Source: Pyronema omphalodes (lineage: Eukaryota > Ascomycota > Pezizomycetes > Pezizales > Pyronemataceae). Taken from it: a DNA stretch of 64,000 nt. Positions 1-8,501 of this stretch are shown piece by piece. Under the pieces are notes generated by a model. It had not been told where the DNA came from, ran no database searches, and saw only the letters and a program-made list of their open reading frames with translations. Position numbers and translations under genes: made by a program. Within the stretch, counting starts at the first letter, position 1; each line of letters opens with the position of its first letter. The stretch is from assembly GCA_024516155.1 (NCBI GenBank), contig JAJJXM010000007.1:1-64000 (forward strand), written 5' to 3'.

Positions 1-168
1 ACGGGTTCGGTACTAATCAGCGCATTAAACCTAATCAGAGCGGCAACAATGGCAATAGATTGTAACTGTGGAGCCTGGCCGAAGGCCGGCCACGAACCAC
101 ACAGTCTCTTGAACACTCTATATACCATAACGCAAAATCTGCCTAATCTAGTTAGATTTGTATTTTTC

Positions 169-720
169 TAATGAACGAGTGATAGGTTGTGCACAGCAGC
201 GGAGCAATACCTGTGAGGGTATTTGTGCAGGGAGAGGGTTTTGACGACGAGAGGAGTAGGTTTTAGATCACTATAGATGTTTGAATAGAGGAGGTTTTTT
301 GTTGTAGATTGAATTGTTGTGTTGTTCATCGTTGGAGGGAGAGGGAGCGGGTATAAATACCGGAGACCTCTGCCTGCCAAGTCTGAAAATAGTTATGTAC
401 ATAGTTTGGATTGACTCAGGTTCTCGACGACAAGCCGGACTCTGAGTCTTACATCGAAGTTACTAGATTTATCTGGAAGCGGGTAGAAACCGCTGGAACC
501 TGATGATGTCATAGGCATGGAATGCCGTAGAAGCAAACAGAAAACTAACATACATCAAGCAAGAAAGAACCATCTAGAAGCAACGAAAAAGAAATCAGAT
601 AAGATAAAGAAAAATATATGGTGAGAGCATGACGTAAAGATGCAAGTGGCAAGTGCCCGTAATAGTGAAACCAAAAGATCAACACTTGAAGCAAATGTCG
701 CTTCTACCATAATTTTAACA
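169..720 (-). repeat. 3' LTR (left copy) of the copia element
   Basis: 552-bp direct repeat matching 5273-5824 at an offset of 5104 bp. For the minus-strand element this is the 3' LTR. Its first six transcribed bases (TGTTAA at 715-720) provide the last codon and the stop codon of the polyprotein. A TATTTATA-like box lies near 352-359 (minus). The 70-residue open frame inside each LTR is not a gene. Confidence 0.96.
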
Positions 721-3700
721 CCCCTTCTCACTTGTCACTGTCCCAAAGATTCGTGAACGGAGATGCTCGCTAACTCCCTGTGTAACTGCCTTGGTACATA
801 TATCTGCCAAATTGTTTCTACCATCAATGTGGATGACTGTGACTTGACCGGTTTCGATGAGTTCTCGAATAGAATGGTAATGCATATCCACATGTTTGCT
901 CCGGTCGTTCAGTTTGTGATTTTGTGCAATATCAATAGCACTTGAATTATCACTACGAATCGCAGCTGGGATATCGTGATGCAGGAGTTCAGCAAGAGCT
1001 CTAGTTGTCCAGAGATAGTGTTTCGAGGTCATAGAGAGGGCCATATATTCAGCTTCGGTTGTTGAGGTGGCAACAGAGCGTTGTCTTCGAGACCGCCAAC
1101 TTATGGTTGCTTCTCCAAGTTGAAACAGGTATCCCCAAAAGCTCCTTCGAGTATCCAGGCAATTACCATAAGATGCGTCACAAAATCCTTCGAGGTAGAG
1201 GGATTTTCCATATTGATAGGTGAGTTTAAGATTTCTTGTTCCTTTGAGATATCTCAGGACTCTTTTAGCGGCGGACAGATGTACCTTGGTTGGGCATGAA
1301 TTGAACTGTGAGAGGTGTGTAACTGCATAGGCGATATCAGGTCTTGTCCCGGTAACTGCGTACATCAGAGAGCCGATTATTTGCTGGTAGAGGGAGATGT
1401 TGTTTATCCGTTCTTCAGGTAGTCCGGCTCGAAGTTGTACATTTGGATCGAGAGGAGTTGAGACAGAATTACAATCCTTCATACCGAAGCGTTCGAGGAC
1501 TTTGTCGATGTAGGTTTCCTGGGAAAGAGTAATAGCCTGTTCCGTGAATTCGATTTTTATTCCTAGAAGCCAATGAAGGACACCCAGATCTTTAACTTCG
1601 AATTCTGTCTTCAAAGCTGAGATGATCCTTTCAGTTAGATCATTGCTAGGCCCAAAAATCGTAATGTCATCCACATAGATGGCAATAAAGAGTTTACCAC
1701 TATTGTGAATCAAAACACATGGGTCAAAATTTGCGATAGCAAATCCGTAGGGAAGGAGGTAGTTGGTAAGCCTCGCATACCACTCCCTGGGAGATTGCTT
1801 CAGGCCGTAGAGACACCGTTTTAATTTGCATACTTTTCCGTCAATTTTCCGCCGTTCAGGAAGGTGCATATAAATTTCTTCTTTGAGGTGACCATAGAGA
1901 AATGCTGTTTTAACATCTAGTTGCCGAGGCCTCCATTTCTCAGATGCTGAAATTGCCAGTAGGAGTCGAAGGGAGTCAAATCGTACAACAGGGGCAAATA
2001 ACTCATCATAATCTGTGCCAGCAACTTGAGAGTCACCGCGTGCAACAAGTCTTGCCTTGTATCGATCGAGGCTTCCATCAGAGTTGTATTTTATTCGAAA
2101 AATCCACATGCAATTGACTATCTTTCTGTTGGTAGGTTTGTCAACAACTTCCCAAGTATCATTCCTTTTGAGGGAATCTAGTTCATCTTCCATTGCTTCG
2201 ACCCATTTATCTGCATCATGGCGAGACATGGCTTCCTTAACAGTTCTGGGGAACTCATGTTCGATTTCAGACGCAGATGTAAGAGCTGTTGCCACAAGGA
2301 TAGTATCTTCATCGTCTTCTCCATGGTTATCATTTGGAATTGGTGCCGGTTCAGGGAATTTTCCTGGTGGTGCAGGTAGATCAAATCCATAACGAATAGG
2401 GGGTTTGATAATGCGTCCAAAACGTGTTTGTTGTTGAACAGGCTGCTGAATGATAGGTTGAGCTTGTGGAGGAGAAGTTGAAGGTTGTACATCCGTGGGT
2501 GCAAGCTGTGAGCCATATGGTGTATCAAGATCCATTGGTGAAAACCTCTGTGAGTTGTTGGGCGTCACATCATCGGGCTGTTCAGATTTAATTATAGGTG
2601 AAGATGGTAATGATGTTGTAGATTCTTCATCGATTGGATTAATGAAGTTATGCTCAGGATGAGGAGTAAAGTTGCGTCCAGTTTGTATCCGTAAATATTC
2701 ATCTCCATCCTCTTTCTTAAGTCCAGGATACCATACTGCATGAACATTTGGCACACCCATGTTGAACCATGTTGTTGCTTCTTTCGGATTTCGAAAGCAC
2801 CATTGTTGCCAGTGTCTTCGTGAGGGAAATCCTTCTGGGTTCAGTGGTATGGAAAGAGGAGTACTTAAAGATGAAGGGGGTGTAGATTTCGGGATATATT
2901 GCTGGAGCTGCTGATGGTTGGTCAAAGTAGGCGAAAAATCCCCTTCTGAATTAGAGGTAGGGAATATAACCTCACGGGAGGTAAAAAGATGTTTTCTAGA
3001 GGGAACAAACACCTTGTAAATGTGTATGCTGTCGGTATATCCAACGAAGATTCCTTTTTCAGCACGTGGAAGCAGCTTACTACCAGGAGCTCGCTTCTCA
3101 ACTGGTATATGGATGTAGCACTCTCTTCCGAAGGGCTGAAGGTGATGGATCGTGGGTTTTTCACCGCGAAATGCCTCATAGGGGGTCTGATCCTTGACCG
3201 CTGAGTGAGGCAATCTATTCTTGAGATAAACTGCAGTATGGACAGCTTCTTGCCATAATCTTTTATCGAGATTAACAAGCATTGCTCGGACCATATTCAT
3301 GATTGTGCGATTGAGTCGTTCAGCAACTCCATTGGATTCATGAGAATAAGGTGGTGTTGGTTCATGAATTATTCCGAGTTCCTTCAGGAAATTTTCGAGA
3401 TCTTTGTTGACATATTCCCCGCCATTATCTGTTCTTATTCTCATAACTTTTAAATTGTATTGCCGTTCACACATAACAATAAAGTTTTTAAGAATAGGAA
3501 TAGCTTCTGACTTGAGTTTGAGGAAATATACCCAGGTGGCCCGAGTGAAATCATCAACAATAGTCATGTAATATTGATTTCCTGCATAGGAAGGTAGCGG
3601 AAATTTTCCTGAAAGGTCGGAGTGAATTAATTCCAATTTTCTAGTTGCTCGGTGAATGACTGCTGCGGGAGCTGAGTGTGTTGATTTGGCAAGAATGCAT

Positions 3701-5196
3701 GGTTCACAATGGAAATTGTTTGGAGCCGTAGGAATTAGGTGTCCATCCTTATAATATTCTGAATGTCGAAGAGCCGAGGGTGCAACATGTCCAAAGGCGG
3801 AATGCCAGTGCATGAATGTTGTCTTGTGAGCATAGTTGATATATTCAGGAATATAAAATAAGATCCCAACTAAAGTGGCACACAGAACAAGTGATCCATC
3901 ATGTTTCCTCCGAAGTTCAATGCCTTTTCCATCATCAATCATGTTGTAACCTTTCCCACGAACCGAGAGCCAAGAGAACAATGAACAGTCCAAATCTGGT
4001 ACAAAGAGCACTTCATTCAAGCGTATTGGAGAGATTGTGCCATTTGGAAGTATGCTGTTTAAAATAACAGTACCTTTTCCTTCAACTTGTAGGCATTGGG
4101 AATTTCCAATCTTTACAGTTCCTCGATGCGCTGAAAGTGATTCGAAGCATTCTTTATTGGACGTCATATGTGAGCTTGCGCCGGTGTCGAAGATCCAGGT
4201 ATGGGTGATGGAGGGGTTACTGACTTTGGTTGTCGCTAGAGCATGTGCAGAGACTTCTTCTTTTGCAATGTTGGCTTGTTCTGTTTTCTTTTCCTTCTTC
4301 TTTTCCTCATTCTTTGCTTTCAGCTTCCGACATTCATTCCAGGTATGACCGACTGGATTTCCGAGGTGGTGTTTCCTGCAGTAGGTGCATTCCTTGGTTG
4401 AATTACCACCAGAATTTTCGATCTTCTTCTTCCCTTGACCCTTGGACTGGTAGGTTTTCAGGGCAACCGATTGAATTTCCATGGAGGAGAGGGAGTGCAG
4501 TTTGAGAACTACATCTGAGTAGGAAAGGTCATCTTTGGTTGTGAGATTGTCCACAACATTGCTGTGGTGGTTCACAAGGAAACCCAGGAGAAAATCCCTT
4601 TTGGCTTTGTCTTCTTCCAGGAACAAACGGAAAGCTTTGCGATAACTGTCGGAGGGTTTTGCGCCGGTGGTCAGGTTGTAGAGACGATTCCATTCAGTTT
4701 CAAATCTGTCGAGGTATTCGGTGATTGGTTTGGAAGGATCATAGGATGAGGCAAGCGAGGTGAAAGACATAATTGCCTGAACAAAAGAGAAGGCTGTATT
4801 GCGGTGATAGGTGTTCTCTAGGTAGACCCAAATGGCGTGGGGGTCGCGCTTCTTGGCCACTACTTTGATGATGGGTTTCGACAGCACCTGTATGAGAACC
4901 AGAAGGCACTGAGCCTTGAGTGCCTTGAACACCTCATACTCATCATCGTCTGCATCTTCTGCTGGAGTTGCTCCATCAATAACCAGTTCAGATACTTGCA
5001 TGGCGTCGAAAATAATCGTCATTTGGTCGCGCCAGTCTTCGTAGTTGTCGTGCCCAGTGAGAACTTCGATGTTGTCGAGTTTAACAGTGGAAATTTTCAT
5101 GTCCTTGTTGAATTTCTTGGTCCTGAAGGATTCATGAAAATTGTGTGGTGGTTCGGGTTTTGGGAGGTCCGGGTAGGTGACTTTTGAAGAGGACAT
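715..5196 (-). CDS. Copia Gag-Pol polyprotein, intact
   Basis: 1493 residues in one frame; ATG 76 nt inside the 5' LTR boundary. Domains in order: Gag (about 40-255); a zinc-knuckle-like cluster C270-X2-C273-X10-H284-X4-C289; aspartic protease with DTGASSH at 337-343; GAG-pre-integrase zinc region with H463/H465/H470 and C497/C500; integrase core with D527, D590 and E626, where D590 and E626 are separated by exactly 35 residues; an acidic and proline-rich linker (about 740-960); reverse transcriptase (about 1000-1245) with D1094 and YVDD at 1174-1177; RNase H with D1340, the TEAEY motif near 1381 and D1416. All catalytic residues are present. The protein makes virus-like particles, processes itself, copies the RNA and integrates the DNA. 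The stop codon lies in the 3' LTR. No frameshift or stop was found, unlike in the decayed transposon at 42.3 kb. Confidence 0.97.
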   Translation of the reverse strand: MSSSKVTYPDLPKPEPPHNFHESFRTKKFNKDMKISTVKLDNIEVLTGHDNYEDWRDQMTIIFDAMQVSELVIDGATPAEDADDDEYEVFKALKAQCLLVLIQVLSKPIIKVVAKKRDPHAIWVYLENTYHRNTAFSFVQAIMSFTSLASSYDPSKPITEYLDRFETEWNRLYNLTTGAKPSDSYRKAFRLFLEEDKAKRDFLLGFLVNHHSNVVDNLTTKDDLSYSDVVLKLHSLSSMEIQSVALKTYQSKGQGKKKIENSGGNSTKECTYCRKHHLGNPVGHTWNECRKLKAKNEEKKKEKKTEQANIAKEEVSAHALATTKVSNPSITHTWIFDTGASSHMTSNKECFESLSAHRGTVKIGNSQCLQVEGKGTVILNSILPNGTISPIRLNEVLFVPDLDCSLFSWLSVRGKGYNMIDDGKGIELRRKHDGSLVLCATLVGILFYIPEYINYAHKTTFMHWHSAFGHVAPSALRHSEYYKDGHLIPTAPNNFHCEPCILAKSTHSAPAAVIHRATRKLELIHSDLSGKFPLPSYAGNQYYMTIVDDFTRATWVYFLKLKSEAIPILKNFIVMCERQYNLKVMRIRTDNGGEYVNKDLENFLKELGIIHEPTPPYSHESNGVAERLNRTIMNMVRAMLVNLDKRLWQEAVHTAVYLKNRLPHSAVKDQTPYEAFRGEKPTIHHLQPFGRECYIHIPVEKRAPGSKLLPRAEKGIFVGYTDSIHIYKVFVPSRKHLFTSREVIFPTSNSEGDFSPTLTNHQQLQQYIPKSTPPSSLSTPLSIPLNPEGFPSRRHWQQWCFRNPKEATTWFNMGVPNVHAVWYPGLKKEDGDEYLRIQTGRNFTPHPEHNFINPIDEESTTSLPSSPIIKSEQPDDVTPNNSQRFSPMDLDTPYGSQLAPTDVQPSTSPPQAQPIIQQPVQQQTRFGRIIKPPIRYGFDLPAPPGKFPEPAPIPNDNHGEDDEDTILVATALTSASEIEHEFPRTVKEAMSRHDADKWVEAMEDELDSLKRNDTWEVVDKPTNRKIVNCMWIFRIKYNSDGSLDRYKARLVARGDSQVAGTDYDELFAPVVRFDSLRLLLAISASEKWRPRQLDVKTAFLYGHLKEEIYMHLPERRKIDGKVCKLKRCLYGLKQSPREWYARLTNYLLPYGFAIANFDPCVLIHNSGKLFIAIYVDDITIFGPSNDLTERIISALKTEFEVKDLGVLHWLLGIKIEFTEQAITLSQETYIDKVLERFGMKDCNSVSTPLDPNVQLRAGLPEERINNISLYQQIIGSLMYAVTGTRPDIAYAVTHLSQFNSCPTKVHLSAAKRVLRYLKGTRNLKLTYQYGKSLYLEGFCDASYGNCLDTRRSFWGYLFQLGEATISWRSRRQRSVATSTTEAEYMALSMTSKHYLWTTRALAELLHHDIPAAIRSDNSSAIDIAQNHKLNDRSKHVDMHYHSIRELIETGQVTVIHIDGRNNLADICTKAVTQGVSEHLRSRIFGTVTSEKGC
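721..729 (-). promoter_or_regulatory. Polypurine tract of the copia element
   Basis: Minus-strand GAGAAGGGG lies immediately upstream of the 3' LTR, the position expected for the plus-strand DNA primer in reverse transcription. It also lies inside the reading frame and encodes the Glu-Lys-Gly residues near the polyprotein C-terminus. Confidence 0.8.
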
Positions 5197-5257
5197 GTCG
5201 ATTTATTCGATCGTTGGATGCGTAGGAATTCGTCTGGTTGAATTGATTTTTGGCTAT

Positions 5258-5272
5258 GCCGGGCTCATAACC
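5258..5272 (-). promoter_or_regulatory. Primer-binding site: initiator-tRNA anticodon arm (half-tRNA type)
   Basis: Minus-strand GGTTATGAGCCCGGC starts directly after the 5' LTR. Its complement contains GGGCTCATAACC, which reads as the anticodon stem-loop of initiator tRNA-Met (CAT anticodon). Priming from the 3' end of a 5' tRNA half is established for Drosophila copia. Most LTR elements use the tRNA 3' acceptor end (complement of ...CCA) instead. Abutment to the LTR supports both the site and the LTR boundary. Confidence 0.8.
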
Positions 5273-5824
5273 TAATGAACGAGTGATAGGTTGTGCACAG
5301 CAGCGGAGCAATACCTGTGAGGGTATTTGTGCAGGGAGAGGGTTTTGACGACGAGAGGAGTAGGTTTTAGATCACTATAGATGTTTGAATAGAGGAGGTT
5401 TTTTGTTGTAGATTGAATTGTTGTGTTGTTCATCGTTGGAGGGAGAGGGAGCGGGTATAAATACCGGAGACCTCTGCCTGCCAAGTCTGAAAATAGTTAT
5501 GTACATAGTTTGGATTGACTCAGGTTCTCGACGACAAGCCGGACTCTGAGTCTTACATCGAAGTTACTAGATTTATCTGGAAGCGGGTAGAAACCGCTGG
5601 AACCTGATGATGTCATAGGCATGGAATGCCGTAGAAGCAAACAGAAAACTAACATACATCAAGCAAGAAAGAACCATCTAGAAGCAACGAAAAAGAAATC
5701 AGATAAGATAAAGAAAAATATATGGTGAGAGCATGACGTAAAGATGCAAGTGGCAAGTGCCCGTAATAGTGAAACCAAAAGATCAACACTTGAAGCAAAT
5801 GTCGCTTCTACCATAATTTTAACA
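5273..5824 (-). repeat. 5' LTR (right copy) of the copia element
   Basis: 552-bp direct repeat of 169-720. For the minus-strand element this is the 5' LTR and carries the promoter. It is followed on the plus strand by the target duplication TTTTC (5825-5829). Confidence 0.96.
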
Positions 5825-5829
5825 TTTTC

Positions 5830-6950
5830 CTCCTGCGGTAATCTCACTTTCAGGAACATTCGTTGCCAAGTTTGAGAATCAACTTCTTAATAAAATCTCT
5901 TCGGCAGTACGTGTCGGTCATCAAGAGCTAGAATGGAATACTGGAGTGTGAGGTTTAGAAGGTATTTGAGGAGAAGGAGCATAAGTATTGGGGCAGATAA
6001 TATACTACAGAATTGTTGCTTCACTTTGTGGTCTTGTGAAATATATTCTCTCGACCAAAGTCTCGAGCGTCTCGCGGAGACCATCGAGACGTCTTGAGAC
6101 TTACGGTACTGAAATCCCACGATACGAGACGTCTCGAAACCAATGGCGATCTTGTCTCGTGTCGTCTCGTGTCCATCCCTATCGCTGAATGACGATGCAG
6201 ATGTCAAGGTATTTTATAACTCATAAGTACACAATAACTACATGAAATTCGTTTCGTAAAATAAAAATCTGCCGACAACATTACCGCCATTCGAATTCTT
6301 CAAAAGAGAAAACAATGATCAGGCGGTTTCCAATTTTAGTCCAAGAAATTTAACATTACATAATACGCCCACCGTTTCAATTTCCTCGGCGACCTCATCC
6401 TGTCTCATGTTACAGTGTCACATTATGCTGCACCAGCATTTCGGTCGACATACACTAGGAATGTCCAGACGATCGCTTACTATGAAGTGGAAAATATCTG
6501 TCAATTGTTAGAGGAATCCTCGCTGTTATATGGCACATAACAGTTTGCATCATCTCAGAAGACAACTCAAGTGGAATCTATTCCGTCGTTATGGCCGAAT
6601 TGGATGGAGTACGACGTACCTAATGTACTCGCTGTGTATGTGTGGAGCATTAAGAACTGTAACTGAAGGCCAGACTTTCATCAATGAACTCACAGTTGAA
6701 TGTATTACCGATTCAATCTCAATCATACTCCGTTCGAGGCCTTTCAGGTCCATGGAGGATGAAGGCATTGCTGCCGTTGGTTTTGTTATCACTATCACTC
6801 GCAACTGCATCATGTGTCATCACTCTCTTATCACCACCAAATATCGGTCAATCTCCCCCCAGTTTATTAAACACCGTATATGCACTCCGCCCCATTCAAC
6901 TCCCTCCTCTCTCCTCTCCCTTTATCTTATCATAATATCCTGCCATCTTC
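5830..6950. other. Gene-free interval beside the retrotransposon
   Basis: I see no gene. It holds the 3' flank of the retrotransposon insertion, a GAGACG/CGTCTC-rich block (6045-6190) listed separately, and the presumed 3' untranslated region of COG5 near 6900-6950. Confidence 0.6.
6045..6190. repeat. GAGACG-rich block, possibly a decayed hAT-type transposon end
   Basis: The motif GAGACG/CGTCTC and close variants recur at least seven times in both orientations. On the minus strand the block begins with ATAGGGATGGACACGAGACG. Short subterminal repeats inside a terminus resembling (T/C)AGGGATGG are typical of hAT elements. I found no opposite terminus, 8-bp duplication or transposase, so the assignment is weak. 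Confidence 0.35.
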
Positions 6951-8501
6951 CTATCGTCCTAAAATTCCCGCCGCCCCCGTCATAACCGCAATCTCAAACT
7001 CCACGCCTCTAGAATCCTCCATACCCAAAAGCCCACGCTCAACACAAGCCTTAAGCGCACTTTTAACCCTATCCTTGGCACCCTTCAATATACGAGCGTT
7101 AGCACCTCCTCTATCCACCACCCCTCTGATCCTCGGTTCCAATCCTGCAGCTACTGATCGGAAGAACATAGACGGTAAACTCGTCGTATCCAATTGCTCC
7201 AGTAAGGGATCCAAAAGACTCTTCTTTCCTTCGGGTATGGCACCTTCTGTGCCTACCGTTCCATCCAGATCCGCTCCAGAAGCTACTGAATCTTCTGGTA
7301 AGGGAATTTCATCCAGCAGCAATTGCAACGCGACGAGATTCTGACATCTAGCCGCTACTCCAGCCACGGTTCTATCGAGTGTCGTCAACGCTGTTAAACT
7401 TGTCGACAAAGTGTTTAAACAAGAAATAACCGCCTCATTAACCGCCTTCTGTACCGCTCCCTTCAACTGCTCTCCATTCTCGCCCAGGAGATACAAGGCC
7501 AAAGCTCCCGCTGCCGCTTTCTGTTTCATCTCACCCTTCGCAACCGAGAACCCATTTCCGCCTCCCCCACCTCCACCTTGCGCAGCTGCCACAGACACCG
7601 GTTCAAACCCCCACACATTTTTTCTAGCCAGCGAAGCCACATACAATTCTGCCGGTTGAAACACCCCCTGTCTCAACTCTTTCACCAACAAAACCCCCTC
7701 ATCAACACCCTCCAACACTCTTCCTTCCGTGATCTCCCTGATACTTTGCGCAGCCCTGATGAGGGCTTTATGATCCCCCTGTTCTCCTTCCCCGGATTTC
7801 TCCCCTTTACTAAGCTCCGCAATCAGTACCTCCAGCTGTCTCCCAATTCCCACCGCTCTACTAATCTCCCTAAGCTGCGTAGTTACAGCATGCAGTCTTT
7901 CCACCACCACTAAAACCTCCGCCGATTGCTGTCCTTTAACAACCGCCTCCGATTTTAATCTTTCATAAGCGGCCTTTAACCCGGCCACCTGCGCTTCTAC
8001 AACCTCCAGAACCTTCTGACTAGCAGCATGAGATGACTCGGTATAGCTTAACAACGGTAATGCAGAGGATGTGGTGAGAGTATGGATATTGGTGTCGATT
8101 TCTTGGAGATCGAATAAGACGCGACTAAGCGGGGTTGTGAGGTCTAGTTGTGGATCGCTTAGGTCATTTGTACTGGTGATTAACGTATTTGCGAAAGCGT
8201 AAGGAGAAAACGAAGGAGACAGGAAGAGTGGAAGGTCGAGGTAGGAGTCTTCGTCATTATCGGCGGTAGTGGTCGGAGGGGCAGCGGATTCAACCGGTGC
8301 AGATGGTGCTGGAGGAAGTGACAGGGCTGCTGAAGAGGAGATATTGACATCGGATACTGGTGGTGGTGGGGTAATGGTTGAGGTAGACATTGTTGCGTTG
8401 CTGGGAAAGTCGCCGTGGGGAAGTATCCCGGATGGTGGGGAGCTGACGCGGGAGCTTAAGGTGTCTGTCTGAGCTTCACGCGCCAAGACGGGGGGTTCCA
8501 T
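6951..8501 (-). CDS. COG5: Conserved oligomeric Golgi complex subunit 5
   Basis: 516 residues, single exon. It is recognised by the COG5 N-terminal signature YLDLPLFLSPSFSPYAF near residues 87-103, followed by a helical, coiled-coil-rich region (about 110-260) that includes an LxEI(D/S)-type repeat, and a helical C-terminal part. COG5 belongs to lobe B of the eight-subunit COG tether, which acts at the cytosolic face of the Golgi in retrograde vesicle capture. The first about 85 residues are low-complexity Ser/Pro/Thr/Ala. An in-frame ATG at residue 38 (MSTSTIT...) could be the true start. A Gly-rich insertion (GGGGGGGNG) lies near residue 310. Both neighbours are minus-strand and unrelated. 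Family assignment is from motif recognition, not from a search. Confidence 0.82.
   Translation of the reverse strand: MEPPVLAREAQTDTLSSRVSSPPSGILPHGDFPSNATMSTSTITPPPPVSDVNISSSAALSLPPAPSAPVESAAPPTTTADNDEDSYLDLPLFLSPSFSPYAFANTLITSTNDLSDPQLDLTTPLSRVLFDLQEIDTNIHTLTTSSALPLLSYTESSHAASQKVLEVVEAQVAGLKAAYERLKSEAVVKGQQSAEVLVVVERLHAVTTQLREISRAVGIGRQLEVLIAELSKGEKSGEGEQGDHKALIRAAQSIREITEGRVLEGVDEGVLLVKELRQGVFQPAELYVASLARKNVWGFEPVSVAAAQGGGGGGGNGFSVAKGEMKQKAAAGALALYLLGENGEQLKGAVQKAVNEAVISCLNTLSTSLTALTTLDRTVAGVAARCQNLVALQLLLDEIPLPEDSVASGADLDGTVGTEGAIPEGKKSLLDPLLEQLDTTSLPSMFFRSVAAGLEPRIRGVVDRGGANARILKGAKDRVKSALKACVERGLLGMEDSRGVEFEIAVMTGAAGILGR

Larger units (their letters stand above)
169..5824 (-). mobile_element. 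Complete Ty1/copia LTR retrotransposon
   Basis: Two direct 552-bp LTRs (169-720 and 5273-5824), identical as far as compared by eye, flank one uninterrupted Gag-Pol ORF read on the minus strand. The insertion is bounded by a perfect 5-bp target duplication, TTTTC, at 164-168 and 5825-5829. Read on the minus strand the LTR begins TGTTAAAATT and ends CGTTCATTA, so the 5' end is canonical TG but the 3' end is TA rather than CA. The primer-binding site abuts the 5' LTR (5258-5272) and a polypurine tract abuts the 3' LTR (721-729). Domain order protease-integrase-RT-RNase H is the copia order. Identical LTRs, an intact ORF and no obvious C-to-T decay indicate a recent, possibly still mobile copy; this is inference. 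Confidence 0.97.

Noticed and set aside
168..380. 70-residue ORF present twice, in each LTR
   Set aside because: Exact LTR duplication with no protein resemblance; a chance frame in the LTR.
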